DNA of 64,000 bases. Origin: a bacterium (lineage in GTDB: Bacteria; Krumholzibacteriota; Krumholzibacteriia; LZORAL124-64-63). The notes below the pieces were generated by a model. The model was not told the DNA's origin. It worked only from the letters and a program-made list of their open reading frames with translations, and did not search any database. This document shows positions 34,240-43,580 of this stretch, one piece after another; within the stretch, counting starts at the first letter, position 1; the number at the start of each line of letters is the position of its first letter. A program made the translations under genes and the position numbers. Location of the stretch: the NCBI GenBank assembly GCA_016712675.1, contig JADJQR010000001.1:2294001-2358000 (forward strand), written 5' to 3'.

Positions 34240-34659
34240 TTAACGGCCAGTGCCCCGGCCGCGGTGCTCACAATCACCGTCTGCGCCGTCATCGTCCCCC
34301 GGCTGACGGAAATCGGCGCGCAGTTCTCGCATGTCGCGCCGTATCTGGCGCAATTCCACGACTTTATAACACAAGCGCCTCAGGACCGAAAGGGCCAGCA
34401 ACAAGATCGCGACCCAAACCATCCGCCGGTACCAGGGGCTCAGGTGCGCGCCGTGCGCCTGGAAGAGCCCGTCGAGGGACCGCCCGAACACCAGCAGCAA
34501 CACGGCCATCAACGCGGTCAGGCACGTGTGCATGGCCTGCACGCCCAGATCCTCGCGAAGGCGCAGGTACTGGCGGAGCGGGAAATCGCCGGGAGCCCCG
34601 TCGCCGAAGCGAGACGAGAAGCGCTCACTTGTCCTGGGGGATCTCTTCGAAATCAGCAT
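34240..34659 (-). CDS. Small membrane protein, two transmembrane segments
   Basis: 139 aa from ATG 34659, which lies inside the end of the upstream small gene with AGGACG ahead of it; the overlap is 35 bases. Two hydrophobic segments (TCLTALMAVLLLVFGRSLDGLF and MVWVAILLLALSVLRRL) and a charged, coiled-coil-like tail (KVVELRQIRRDMRELRADF). No family recognised. It could begin later at the internal Met before the first membrane segment. Confidence 0.5.
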   Translation of the reverse strand: MLISKRSPRTSERFSSRFGDGAPGDFPLRQYLRLREDLGVQAMHTCLTALMAVLLLVFGRSLDGLFQAHGAHLSPWYRRMVWVAILLLALSVLRRLCYKVVELRQIRRDMRELRADFRQPGDDDGADGDCEHRGRGTGR

Positions 34660-34816
34660 CGCTGACGTCCTGGTCCGACAGGTTCCCATAACGGCCGGTC
34701 CTGGCCGCCCGCTGCCGCACCCGGGCGCGGCCCCGGTCCTCGCGCCAGGCGCGGACCACGCCGCGTCCGACCAGGAACAGCGCCAGCAGCAGGATGATGC
34801 GCAGCAGATTCGACAT
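34625..34816 (-). CDS. Small single-pass membrane protein
   Basis: 63 aa. Starts with a membrane segment (LLRIILLLALFLVGRGVV) followed by a basic linker and an acidic tail, SDQDVSDADFEEIPQDK. Short proteins of this layout with a DxDFEE(I/V) tail are common in FCB-type genomes, but no function is known. Overlaps the next small membrane ORF, suggesting coupling. Confidence 0.55.
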   Translation of the reverse strand: MSNLLRIILLLALFLVGRGVVRAWREDRGRARVRQRAARTGRYGNLSDQDVSDADFEEIPQDK

Positions 34817-34851
34817 GGGCTCGGCGCCGGTTCACACGGCGGGAATGGGGT

Positions 34852-34928
34852 TGGTACGCCCGGCGAGATTCGAACTCACGACCTTCTGCTCCGGAGGCAG
34901 ACGCTCTATCCAGCTGAGCTACGGGCGC
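34852..34928 (-). tRNA. tRNA-Arg (anticodon CCG)
   Basis: 77 nt with encoded CCA. Acceptor GCGCCCG/CGGGCGT (first pair G-U), discriminator A; anticodon loop CTCCGGA on TCTGC/GCAGA, anticodon CCG. Confidence 0.96.
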
Positions 34929-34941
34929 ACCCTGACGGCGT

Positions 34942-34970
34942 ATAATGGGGCTTCCGCCCCGGGCAGTCAA
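34942..34970 (-). promoter_or_regulatory. Promoter of tRNA-Arg(CCG)
   Basis: TTGACT (34970-34965), 17-base spacer containing a GGGGC/GCCCC hairpin, CATTAT (34947-34942). tRNA 5' end 14 bases downstream. Confidence 0.6.
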
Positions 34971-36706
34971 ATACCGGTTGCCGGGGTAGTCGCCCTTCCT
35001 CCCAGCAGTTCCCGCGCATAGGCATCCTGCGCGGCCGGCGAACCGGCGCTGCCCACGGAGCCCCCGAGCAGCCGGGCCACCTCCTGCACGCGTTCCTCTC
35101 CGGTCACCTCGGCGACTGCCAGGACTGTGCGCCGCCCGCGCGCCGCCTTGCGCACGACCCAGTGCCGCACGCCCTGGACCGCGACGGTCGCCAGATGCGT
35201 GATGCAGACGACCTGCCTGCTCTCGGCCAGCTGGGCCAGCAGCGAAGCCACCGGGCGCGCGTTGTCCATGCCCAGTCCCGCGTCGATCTCGTCGAACAGC
35301 AACAGGGGACGCTCCGCTTGCCGGTCAGCCAGGACGGACAGGCCCAGCCAGATCCGCGACCGCTCGCCGCCCGAGGCGATGGCGCCGATCTCTCCGGGCG
35401 CCTCGCCGCGGTTCGTGCGTACGCGCAGGCGTACCTGGTCGGCGCCATGGCCGGTGACCCGGCAACGTTGTCCATCCAGTTCCACGGGCCCGGAAGCGTA
35501 CAGGTCGGGCTCGATCTCGAACCGCATCTCCAGATCCGGCAGCGCCAGCGGGCGGACCAGTTCGCAGGCTCGGCGTGCCACCGCCGTGGCACCGTCGCGT
35601 CGGGCCTTGCGCAGCGCCAGCGCCGCCTCGGCGGCCCTCGTCGCCGCCGCCCTGAGCGCCTCCTCGAGGCCCCGAACGTCCTGGTCGGCGTTGCGCTGCC
35701 GTGCCAGTTGCTGGGCAAGCTCGTCCCGCAGCGCGATGAGGCCGGGCACGTCGCGCTGGTACTTCCGTCCCAGCGCCTGGTACTGGGCGCGCCGTTCCTC
35801 CCACTCGTCCAGCCGCGCAGGATCGACCTCCAGCCCGTCGACGAAACGGCGCAGATCCGCCGCGGCCTCGCCGACGGCCGCTTCGGCATCGCGCACCAGT
35901 CGCAGGGCCGCACCCAATCGCGCGCTCGTGTGTTCCAGCGGCGCCAGCACCTTCTCCGCGGAACCGAGCAGTTCACCGGCCGCCGGTTGCCCCTCGCTGA
36001 GATCCTGGAGCGCGCGCGACGCGGCCTCGAGAAGACCGCGCGCGTTGCGGCCGACGGCCAGATCCTCGTCCAGCTTGTCGGTCTCACCTTCGCGCAGACG
36101 CATCGCGACCAGCTCACGGTGCTGGAACTCCCACATCTCCTGCTGCCGACGGGCCAGGTCGGACTCCCGCTGGCGTTCGGCAAGCGCCGCGGCCGCCGCC
36201 TGGTGCTCGGCCACGGCTTCGCGCATCGCAGCCAATTCGCTCTCGAGCCCCAGCGCCGCGTCCAGGAATTCGCGCGCGAAGGCCGGACGCGAGAGCTGCC
36301 GCTGCTGGTCCTGGCTCTGGATAGCGACCAGGCGACCGCCGATGTCCTCCAGCAGGGCCTGCGATGACACCAGCCCGTTGATCAGCACGCGGCCCCGTCC
36401 TTCGCGCCGCAGCTCGCGTCGCAACACCAGGATCCCGTCGCCACCCACGCGCACGCCCAAGCCGCCGCAGGCCCCTAGCGCGGCCTCGTTTTCCGACAGG
36501 TCGAACACGCCTTCGACCCAGGCCAGTTCTTCGCCTTCGCGGATCAGCTTCGGCTCGGCCTTGCCTCCGGCCAACAAGGACAGCGCACCGGCCACCAGCG
36601 ACTTGCCCGCGCCTGTCTCGCCGGTCAGCATCGTCAGGCCCCGCTCCAGAGGCAGCGTTGCCTCGTCGACCAGGGCCAGGTGGGCGATGCGCAGCTCACG
36701 CAGCAT
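34967..36706 (-). CDS. recN: DNA repair protein RecN
   Basis: 579 aa, SMC-like ATPase acting in double-strand-break repair. N-terminal ATPase half with LTGETGAGKSLVAGALSLL (Walker A) and QSQDQQRQLSRPAFAREFLD; long coiled coil (about 150-380); C-terminal half with IASGGERSRIWLGLSVL (signature), LLLFDEIDAGLG (Walker B) and CITHLATVAVQG. ATG 36706 overlaps the nadK stop (TGATG). Last gene of the dxs-nadK-recN group, in the order seen in many bacteria. Confidence 0.96.
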   Translation of the reverse strand: MLRELRIAHLALVDEATLPLERGLTMLTGETGAGKSLVAGALSLLAGGKAEPKLIREGEELAWVEGVFDLSENEAALGACGGLGVRVGGDGILVLRRELRREGRGRVLINGLVSSQALLEDIGGRLVAIQSQDQQRQLSRPAFAREFLDAALGLESELAAMREAVAEHQAAAAALAERQRESDLARRQQEMWEFQHRELVAMRLREGETDKLDEDLAVGRNARGLLEAASRALQDLSEGQPAAGELLGSAEKVLAPLEHTSARLGAALRLVRDAEAAVGEAAADLRRFVDGLEVDPARLDEWEERRAQYQALGRKYQRDVPGLIALRDELAQQLARQRNADQDVRGLEEALRAAATRAAEAALALRKARRDGATAVARRACELVRPLALPDLEMRFEIEPDLYASGPVELDGQRCRVTGHGADQVRLRVRTNRGEAPGEIGAIASGGERSRIWLGLSVLADRQAERPLLLFDEIDAGLGMDNARPVASLLAQLAESRQVVCITHLATVAVQGVRHWVVRKAARGRRTVLAVAEVTGEERVQEVARLLGGSVGSAGSPAAQDAYARELLGGRATTPATGI

Positions 36707-37617
36707 CAGCGCCCCTTCTGTTCGCGGCGGCGGGGACCGCCCCAGTTCAACTTGTGGCGCATCACACGGTAGAAGCTGCTCTGCGGGAACTTGACCAGGC
36801 GTACACGCGCCCGCGCCAGCCCGAAGTCCAGGTGGTCGCCGTCGCCCACCCTGACGACCTCCTGGCCGTCCGCCGTCAGCACCGCACCTTCGCCCGTGCC
36901 CAGCAGGATGATCTCGATACGCGTCGGTTCCGGCACCACCAACGGGCGCATGCCCAGCGCGTGCGGGCAGATCGGTGCGATGAGCAGGCAGGGCACGGAA
37001 GTCTGGCAGATCGGGCCGCCGGCCGACAGGTTGTAGGCCGTCGAGCCGGTGGGCGTGGCGACCACCACGCCGTCGCCCAGGAAATGACCGAGCGAGTCGC
37101 CGTCCAGCCGCAGTTCCATTTCGATGGCGCGCGGCAGCGGGCCCATGTTGATGACCAGGTCGTTGAGCGCCGTCAGCTCCGACACCTGGCTCCCGCCACG
37201 GCCCACGGCGCAGCGCACCTGCGTGCGGTCCTCCAAATGGAACTCGCCGGCGGCCAACTGGCCGAACGCCCGACCCAGTTCCGGCAAGGGGATGTCCGTC
37301 AGGTAGCCGAGCGAGCCGAGGTTCACGCCCAGCAGCGGCACCGCGCTGTCGCCGACGGCGCGCACGGCCCGGAGCATCGTCCCGTCACCTCCGAGGGCCA
37401 CCACGACGTCGCAGGCCGCGACCAGATCCGCTTCCGGCAGCACGTTCACACCGGAGATCGCCGCCGCCGCCGCCAGTTCCTCGGCCGCCAGCAACCTCAG
37501 GCCGTGCTTGCGGCACGCCGCCGCGGCTGCCGCCACCGCGGCACCGATGTCCGGTTTGGCCGCGTTGCCCAGAAGCCCGACCGCGACGGGTGTCCGTTCG
37601 CCGGTGCCGGGCGTCAC
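36706..37617 (-). CDS. nadK: NAD kinase
   Basis: 303 aa from GTG 37617, which overlaps the dxs stop (GTGA) and has GGGAG upstream. It phosphorylates NAD to NADP. Motifs: VVALGGDGTMLRAVR (GGDG), GVNLGSLGYLTDI, TALNDLVI, and DGVVVATPTGSTAYNLSAGGPI. The N-terminus VAVGLLGNAAKPDIGAAV fits the family. Flanked by dxs and recN. Confidence 0.96.
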   Translation of the reverse strand: MTPGTGERTPVAVGLLGNAAKPDIGAAVAAAAAACRKHGLRLLAAEELAAAAAISGVNVLPEADLVAACDVVVALGGDGTMLRAVRAVGDSAVPLLGVNLGSLGYLTDIPLPELGRAFGQLAAGEFHLEDRTQVRCAVGRGGSQVSELTALNDLVINMGPLPRAIEMELRLDGDSLGHFLGDGVVVATPTGSTAYNLSAGGPICQTSVPCLLIAPICPHALGMRPLVVPEPTRIEIILLGTGEGAVLTADGQEVVRVGDGDHLDFGLARARVRLVKFPQSSFYRVMRHKLNWGGPRRREQKGR

Positions 37618-39545
37618 GAGGCGCTCCCCGCCCGCCGGTCCGCCTGGCGGTCGTCGTCCGCGCGCGCTTCCGCGATCCGCGCCGCGATCCGCTCGGCCAG
37701 CGAAGCCGGATCCAGCCCCATGCCCGCCAGCAGTTCCGCGCGCGTGGCGTGTTCCTGGAACTCGTCCGGGATGCCGATGCACTCGACGCGCGGCGGATGC
37801 GGCTCGTCGTGCGCCGACGCCCACTCCAGTACGCCGGCCCCGAAGCCGCCGACGACGGTGTTCTCCTCCAGCGTGAACACCTCGCGGTGGCGAAGCCAGA
37901 CGTCCGCCAGCAGGGCAGCGTCCAGGGGCTTGATGAACCGCATGTCCACGACCTCCGCTTCGCAGCCGCGCCGGGCCAGCAGCTCCGCAGCGCCGAGCGC
38001 TGCCGGCACCATCGTGCCGACCGCCAGCAGACAGACGTCGGCACCCCTACGCAGCGATTCGGCCCGCCCGATCGGCAGCGGCGTCGGGGCCCCCGTCAGC
38101 GGCACACCCACGCCCGCGCCGCGCGGGTACCGCAGGGCGCTCGGACCGTCCTGCCGTGCGAGACCTGTCGCCAGCATGTGTCGCAACTGGTCCTCGTCGC
38201 GCGGCGCCATGACCACCATGCCCGGCACCATGCGCAGGAAGGTCAGGTCGAACACGCCGTGGTGCGTCGGACCATCCTCGCCGACGACCCCGCCGCGGTC
38301 GACCGCGAACACCACCGGCAGGTGCTGCAGCGCAACATCGTGGATGATCTGGTCGACGGCCCGCTGCAGAAACGTCGAATAGATGGCCACCACCGGCCGT
38401 TCGCCGGCGCAGGCCAGCCCGGCCGCGAACGTGACCGCGTGCCCTTCGGCGATGCCGACATCGTGGCAGCGCCGGGGCGCCTCCTCGCGCAGCCGGTCGA
38501 GGCCGGTACCCGACGGCATGGCCGCGGTTACGGCATGGATATGCGGATCGGCCGCCGCCAGCTCGCACATCGTCTCACCGAACACGTCCGTGTAGGACGG
38601 CACCGTCGGCGCGACGACCTTCATCCCCTCGGCCTTGTCGAACTTGCCCACACCGTGGTAGCGCTGGCCGTCCTGCTCGGCGAAGCTGTAACCCTTCCCC
38701 TTCTCGGTGATCAGGTGGATCAGGATGGGGCCCTTGAGCTGCCGCACCGCCTGCAGTGTGCTGACCAGCAACGGCAGGTCGTGGCCGTCCAGCGGGCCGT
38801 AGTACTTGAAGCCCAACTCCTCGAAGAGCACCGTCGGGACGACCAGCTGTTTGAGGCTCTCCTTGATGCGTCCGGCGAGATCCTGCGCCCGCCCGCCCCG
38901 CGGCATGCGGCCAAGCAGGTCCCAGACGTCGGCCTCCAACCGCAGGTAGTGCCGCCCGCTCGTAATGCGCGTCAGGTATTTCGAGATGGCACCCACATTG
39001 GGTGAGATGCTCATCTTGTTGTCGTTCAGGACGACGATGAGGTTGGTGCCCAACAGCCCGGCGTTGTTGAGGCCCTCATACGCCAAGCCGCCGGTCAGCG
39101 CACCGTCGCCCACCACGGCCACGACGGCGTTGTCCTCGCCGCGCGCGTCGCGCGCCGCCGCATAGCCTACCGCGGCCGAGATCGCTGTCGAGGCGTGCCC
39201 CACGCCGAACGTGTCGTGTGGACTTTCGCTGCGCTTGGGGAAGCCCGAGACGCCGCCCCGGCGGCGCAGCGTGTCGAAGCCGGCCAGGCGGCCCGTCAGC
39301 AGCTTGTGGCCGTAGGCCTGGTGGCCGACGTCCCAGACAATCTTGTCGCGCGGTGAATCGAACACCCGGTGCAGCGCGACCGTGAGCTCGACGACACCAA
39401 GGCTGGCGCCCAGATGGCCGCCGGTGCGCGAAACCGAGGAGATGATCTGCTCACGCAACTCGTCGCACAGCTCGGTGAGCTGCTCGCCCGTCAGTTGCTT
39501 GAGGTCCCCGGGCCCGCCGATGCCGGGCAGGATGCCGCCCATCAT
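37614..39545 (-). CDS. dxs: 1-deoxy-D-xylulose-5-phosphate synthase
   Basis: 643 aa, usual length; ATG 39545 after AAAGAAGG. A thiamine-diphosphate enzyme making DXP from pyruvate and glyceraldehyde-3-phosphate, first step of the MEP pathway. Motifs: SRTGGHLGASLGVVELTVAL, VWDVGHQAYGHK, the TPP motif GDGALTGGLAYEGLNNAG, and the transketolase core DRGGVVGEDGPTHHGVFD and RYPRGAGVGVP. ispA lies upstream, so isoprenoid precursor and prenyl chain genes are together. Confidence 0.96.
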   Translation of the reverse strand: MMGGILPGIGGPGDLKQLTGEQLTELCDELREQIISSVSRTGGHLGASLGVVELTVALHRVFDSPRDKIVWDVGHQAYGHKLLTGRLAGFDTLRRRGGVSGFPKRSESPHDTFGVGHASTAISAAVGYAAARDARGEDNAVVAVVGDGALTGGLAYEGLNNAGLLGTNLIVVLNDNKMSISPNVGAISKYLTRITSGRHYLRLEADVWDLLGRMPRGGRAQDLAGRIKESLKQLVVPTVLFEELGFKYYGPLDGHDLPLLVSTLQAVRQLKGPILIHLITEKGKGYSFAEQDGQRYHGVGKFDKAEGMKVVAPTVPSYTDVFGETMCELAAADPHIHAVTAAMPSGTGLDRLREEAPRRCHDVGIAEGHAVTFAAGLACAGERPVVAIYSTFLQRAVDQIIHDVALQHLPVVFAVDRGGVVGEDGPTHHGVFDLTFLRMVPGMVVMAPRDEDQLRHMLATGLARQDGPSALRYPRGAGVGVPLTGAPTPLPIGRAESLRRGADVCLLAVGTMVPAALGAAELLARRGCEAEVVDMRFIKPLDAALLADVWLRHREVFTLEENTVVGGFGAGVLEWASAHDEPHPPRVECIGIPDEFQEHATRAELLAGMGLDPASLAERIAARIAEARADDDRQADRRAGSAS

Positions 39546-39622
39546 GCCTTCTTTCTGTGAGTGCAGGTCGCGCCGGCTTCCCGCGCCCGGCGCCGACCGG
39601 TCAGGCGCCCGTCGCGCCCAGC

Positions 39623-40066
39623 CTAGCGCGGTCCCGCTCCCGCGGCTACCGCGAACAGCACGCCGAACGCCACTCCGGTCACGACATGCGCCGGGTGGTG
39701 GCTGAGGGGATCCAGATACCCCGCCACCCGCCGCCGCAGCGGCCCGGCGGCCGGCTCGGCGGTGACGATCGCATGCACGATCTCCCGCTGGCGCGTGGCC
39801 GCATTGCGCAGTTTGACCGTATCGTGCACCGCGATCACAGCCAGGACCAGGGCCAGCGAGGCTTCGCTGGAACCCCAGCCGCGCTGGACCACCATCAGCG
39901 CCAGCAGGCAGGTCAGCACCGCCGCGGGCAGGCTCGGCGCGCCGTACCCCTGCACGAGTGCGACGGCGACTGGCCGTCTGGCCACGGCCGAGTAGAGCGC
40001 GAATTTCACCACCTGCCCGGTCGCCGCGCAGGCCGCCACCAGCGCCCAGGCTGGCCAGTGTTCCAT
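39623..40066 (-). CDS. DUF212 (divergent PAP2) membrane protein
   Basis: 147 aa from ATG 40066. Membrane protein resembling YuiD-type DUF212: ATGQVVKFALYSAVARRP, then YGAPSLPAAVLTCLLALMV, SSEASLALVLAVIAVHDTVKLRNAATRQREIVHAI and HHPAHVVTGVAFGVLFAV. In typical members the first phosphatase-like segment reads GGMPSSHSA and the third GHTPxE; here these are YGAPSLPAA and HHPAHV, so the PAP2-like residues are largely lost. Located between dxs and ispA, where a prenyl-phosphate role would fit but is unproven. Confidence 0.7.
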   Translation of the reverse strand: MEHWPAWALVAACAATGQVVKFALYSAVARRPVAVALVQGYGAPSLPAAVLTCLLALMVVQRGWGSSEASLALVLAVIAVHDTVKLRNAATRQREIVHAIVTAEPAAGPLRRRVAGYLDPLSHHPAHVVTGVAFGVLFAVAAGAGPR

Positions 40067-40112
40067 CTCCGCCTCCCGCCCCGCGGTGCCCGGCCGCCGG
40101 CATTGCCCTGCC

Positions 40113-41030
40113 TCAGCGGTCCCTCTGCCACATCCTGGTTCCCAGTGCCAGCAGACGTTCGCGCGCCGGTCCGGGCGGCAACTCGTGCCGCAACCCATCC
40201 AGACCCGCCGCACCCAACTTGGCCGTGCGGCGCCGGGCGGCGTCGAACCCCTCCAGGCGCACCCAGGTCGCCTTCCCTGCGTCCTGGTCCTTGCCGGCGG
40301 TCTTGCCCAAAGCCGCAGCCGTTCCGGTCACGTCGAGCAGGTCGTCCGCGCCCTGGAACGCCAAGCCCAATTGCAGCCCGGCCGCTTCCACGGCGGTCAC
40401 CCTGCGTGGTGTCGCACCGCCCAGTTCGGCGCCCACGGCCAGCGCGGCCGCGACAAGGCGCGCGGTCTTGCCCAGGTGGATCCGCCGCACATCCGTCGCC
40501 GTCACATCGCGGCCCTCCGCTTCGAGATCCGCCTGCTGGCCGCCGACCATGCCCGCCGGTCCGACCGCCGCCGCCACACGCGCCACCAGCGCGCCCCCAC
40601 GGGGACCGCCTCCCTCCGCCAGGAGACCGAAGCCCCGCGCCTGGAGGCCATCGCCGGCCAGGATCGCTGTCGCCTCGCCAAAGACGACGTGGCACGTCGG
40701 ACGTCCCCGCCTCAGCACGTCATCGTCCATCGCCGGCAGGTCATCGTGGATCAGCGAGTAGGTATGGAGCATCTCCAGCCCGGCGGCAGCGACCAGGGCC
40801 CCGTCGCGTCCCACCGGCGGCCGGCGTCGGGCCGCGACTGCGTCGTAGGTCCACAGCAGCAGGACCGGGCGCAGCCGCTTACCGCCTCCCAGCAGGCTGT
40901 GGGCCATGGCCAGCCGCAGGCGCTGCGGAACGCCGGGTTCACCGCGCAGGGCCACCTTCAGGGCCCGCTCGACCAGGCGCCGGTCGCGCCTCAGCACCTG
41001 CTCCAGAGTCGCGTCGGACCCATCACGCAT
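40113..41030 (-). CDS. ispA: Polyprenyl (farnesyl/geranyl) diphosphate synthase
   Basis: 305 aa. Condenses IPP with allylic diphosphates. First aspartate-rich motif in YSLIHDDLPAMDDDVLRRGRPTCH, second in FQGADDLLDVTGTAAALGKTAGKD; LLGGGKRLRPVLLLW upstream. The FARM with two inserted residues (DDxxxxD) is typical of bacterial FPP synthases. Overlaps the folD stop by 8 bases and sits upstream of dxs. Confidence 0.95.
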   Translation of the reverse strand: MRDGSDATLEQVLRRDRRLVERALKVALRGEPGVPQRLRLAMAHSLLGGGKRLRPVLLLWTYDAVAARRRPPVGRDGALVAAAGLEMLHTYSLIHDDLPAMDDDVLRRGRPTCHVVFGEATAILAGDGLQARGFGLLAEGGGPRGGALVARVAAAVGPAGMVGGQQADLEAEGRDVTATDVRRIHLGKTARLVAAALAVGAELGGATPRRVTAVEAAGLQLGLAFQGADDLLDVTGTAAALGKTAGKDQDAGKATWVRLEGFDAARRRTAKLGAAGLDGLRHELPPGPARERLLALGTRMWQRDR

Positions 41031-41904
41031 TGAGTCCCTCCACCCTCGCGTAGGCTTCCCACGTGTTCTCCAGCAGCATGGCGATCGTCATCGGGCCCAC
41101 ACCGCCCGGCACGGGGGTCAGGGCCCCGGCGCGGCCACGGACAGCCGTCTCGTCGACGTCGCCGACCAGACGCTCACCGGTCGGGCGCGCCGGGTCGGCA
41201 ATGCGGTTGATCCCCACGTCGACCACCACGGCCCCCGGCGCGATGTGCGCCGCTCCCAGCGCGCGCGGCACACCCAGCGCCGCGATCACCACGTCACAGG
41301 CCGAGGTCACGGCCGCCAGGTCCCGTGTCGCCGAATGGCACATCGTCACCGTGGCGTCGCCGAAGGCGCCCTTGAGCGACAGCAGCAGGCTGACCGGTCG
41401 CCCGACGATGACGCTGCGCCCGACCACCGCCACGCGCCGGCCGGCTGTCGGCAGATCGTAGTGGCGCAGCAGCCGGATGATCCCCTTGGGCGTGCACGGC
41501 ACGAAGCGCGGGTTGCCTGCCACCAGGCGTCCGAGGTTCGCCGGATGGAAACCGTCGACGTCCTTCAACGGGTCGACCGCCAGCAGCACGGCCTCCTGAT
41601 CGATACCCCGGGGCAGGGGCAGTTGGACGAGGATGCCGTCGATTGCCGGGTCGTCGTTCAGTTGGGCCACCAGGTCCAGCAGCGCCGCCTGCGTCGTGTC
41701 GGCCGGCAGGCGGTGTGTCACGTGGTGGAAACCCACCTCGTCGCAGCCCTTCTCCTTGTGGCTGACATAGACGCCCGAGGCCGGGTCGTCGCCGGCCAGG
41801 ATCACCGCCAGTCCGGGTCGGCGGCGCGCGCGGGCCACCTTCGCCTTTAGTTCCGCGAACACGGCATCGCGCACCGGCGCGCCCTTGAGCAAGCGAGTCT
41901 CCAT
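41023..41904 (-). CDS. folD: Methylenetetrahydrofolate dehydrogenase/cyclohydrolase FolD
   Basis: 293 aa from ATG 41904 with GGGAGG upstream. Bifunctional one-carbon enzyme. Motifs: LAVILAGDDPASGVYVSHKEKGCDEVG (catalytic Lys in YVSHKEK), GILVQLPLPRGID, PLKDVDGFHPANLG, CTPKGIIRLL, AVVGRSVIVGRPVSLLL and TPVPGGVGPMTIAML. Complete. Next to rny upstream, ispA downstream. Confidence 0.97.
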   Translation of the reverse strand: METRLLKGAPVRDAVFAELKAKVARARRRPGLAVILAGDDPASGVYVSHKEKGCDEVGFHHVTHRLPADTTQAALLDLVAQLNDDPAIDGILVQLPLPRGIDQEAVLLAVDPLKDVDGFHPANLGRLVAGNPRFVPCTPKGIIRLLRHYDLPTAGRRVAVVGRSVIVGRPVSLLLSLKGAFGDATVTMCHSATRDLAAVTSACDVVIAALGVPRALGAAHIAPGAVVVDVGINRIADPARPTGERLVGDVDETAVRGRAGALTPVPGGVGPMTIAMLLENTWEAYARVEGLNA

Positions 41905-41956
41905 CCCAGCCTCCCTGCGTCGGCCCCGCCAGGTCGCGCGGCGTTCCGGCCCCATG

Positions 41957-43519
41957 TCAGCGCGCGATGGCAGTGGCCCGCGTTTCGCGGATGACCATGA
42001 TCCGGATCTGGCCCGGGTATTCCAGTTCGGACTCGATGCGGCGGCTGACTTCCTCCGCCAGCAACGCCGCTTCGGCGTCCGATACCTTCGCGTGGTTGAC
42101 CATCACGCGCACTTCGCGCCCGGCCTGGATGGCGTACGATTTCTCCACGCCGTCGAAGCTCTCCGCGATGCGCTCGAGGTGCTCAAGCCGCTCGACGTAC
42201 GTGTCGACGCTCTCGCGCCTGGCGCCCGGGCGCGAGGCGGACACGGCATCCGCGGCCGCGGTGATGTAGGTGTAGGGCGAATCGGGCTCGACATCCTGGT
42301 GGTGGGCGGCCACCGCGTTCACGACCACCGGGTCCTCGCCGAACTTCCGGCACAGTCTCGCGCCGATCACCGCGTGCGGACCCTCGAACTCGTGGTCGGC
42401 TGCCTTGCCGATGTCGTGCAGGAAGCCGCAGCGCCGCGCCAGCCGCTGGTCCAGGCCCAGCTCGCTGGCGATCACGCCGGCCACGGCCGCCACCTCGGCC
42501 GCGTGCTTCAGCAGGTTCTGCCCGTAGCTCGTCCGGTAGTGCAGGCGACCGACATAGGGGTACAACTCGGGATTCACGCCCTTGAGCCCCGCCTCGAGGC
42601 AGGCCTGTTCACCCAGTTCGCGGATGCGATCCCTCAATTCCTCGCCCGTCTTCTGGACGACCTCCTCGATGCGGGCCGGGTGGATGCGTCCGTCGCGCAC
42701 CAGCAGTTCCAGCGACTGCCGCGCCACCTCTCTTCGCACCGGGTCGAAGCCGGAGATGATGACCGCGCCAGGCGTGTCGTCGATGATGACGTCGATGCCG
42801 GTGGCCTGTTCGAAGGCGCGGATGTTCCGCCCGTCGCGGCCGATGATACGGCCCTTCATTTCGTCGCCCGGCAGGTCCACCACCGAAACGGTCGTCTCGG
42901 CCACATGCTCGGCCGCGTAGCGCTGCACGGCCAGACTGAGGATCTTCACCGCTTCGCGCTTCGCGCCGCGCTCCGCCTCCTCGCGGGCCTGCTGCACCGC
43001 GCGCGCGGCCGCGTGCCGTGCGTCGGCGACCATCGCGTCGAGCAGCTGCTGCCGCGCCGCCTCGGCGGTCAGGCCGGCGACCTCCTCCAGCTTCGCCCGC
43101 TGCGCCGCCACCAGGGCGGTCGCCGCCACGCGATCCTGCTCGGCCGCCGCCAGGCGGCGTCGCAGGTCATCCTCCTGCTGGGCCAGCCGCGTTTCCTTCT
43201 GGTCGACGACGGCCGCCTTGCGGTCCAGCCCGTCCTCCCGACGATCGAGAGTCTCCTGCCGTGAGCGCGACTCCCGCCGCACGTTCTCGGTTTCGGCTTC
43301 AAAGCGGGCGCGTGCGGTCAGGGCCTCCTCGCGCGCGGCGAGTTCGGCTGCCTTCAGGACCGCAGCGGCTTCCTGCCTGGCTTCCGCCAATACCTGGTCG
43401 CGGGCGGCCTGGGATTGGCCGTGCAGCCGTTCACCGCGGCGTCGGGCCATTCGCCAGCCGGTGGCATACGCCACGGCGGCGGCGACCGCGGCCGCGACGT
43501 ACACCAGTGTCTGCGTCAT
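41957..43519 (-). CDS. rny: Ribonuclease Y
   Basis: 520 aa. Endoribonuclease anchored by the N-terminal hydrophobic segment (LVYVAAAVAAAVAYATGW), followed by a long coiled coil (about 30-205), a KH domain (GRIIGRDGRNIRAFEQATG) and an HD domain (CGFLHDIGKAADHEFEGPHAVIGA, metal-binding HD). The C-terminus is RIESELEYPGQIRIMVIRE. It is a main mRNA-decay initiator in bacteria that have it. Preceded by the 6S-like RNA and zapA. Confidence 0.97.
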   Translation of the reverse strand: MTQTLVYVAAAVAAAVAYATGWRMARRRGERLHGQSQAARDQVLAEARQEAAAVLKAAELAAREEALTARARFEAETENVRRESRSRQETLDRREDGLDRKAAVVDQKETRLAQQEDDLRRRLAAAEQDRVAATALVAAQRAKLEEVAGLTAEAARQQLLDAMVADARHAAARAVQQAREEAERGAKREAVKILSLAVQRYAAEHVAETTVSVVDLPGDEMKGRIIGRDGRNIRAFEQATGIDVIIDDTPGAVIISGFDPVRREVARQSLELLVRDGRIHPARIEEVVQKTGEELRDRIRELGEQACLEAGLKGVNPELYPYVGRLHYRTSYGQNLLKHAAEVAAVAGVIASELGLDQRLARRCGFLHDIGKAADHEFEGPHAVIGARLCRKFGEDPVVVNAVAAHHQDVEPDSPYTYITAAADAVSASRPGARRESVDTYVERLEHLERIAESFDGVEKSYAIQAGREVRVMVNHAKVSDAEAALLAEEVSRRIESELEYPGQIRIMVIRETRATAIAR

Positions 43520-43580
43520 GGAGCCTCTCCTCCCCTATTTCACGGGAAACGAGGGGCGGAAAACGGAAAGGCCGGTTGAC

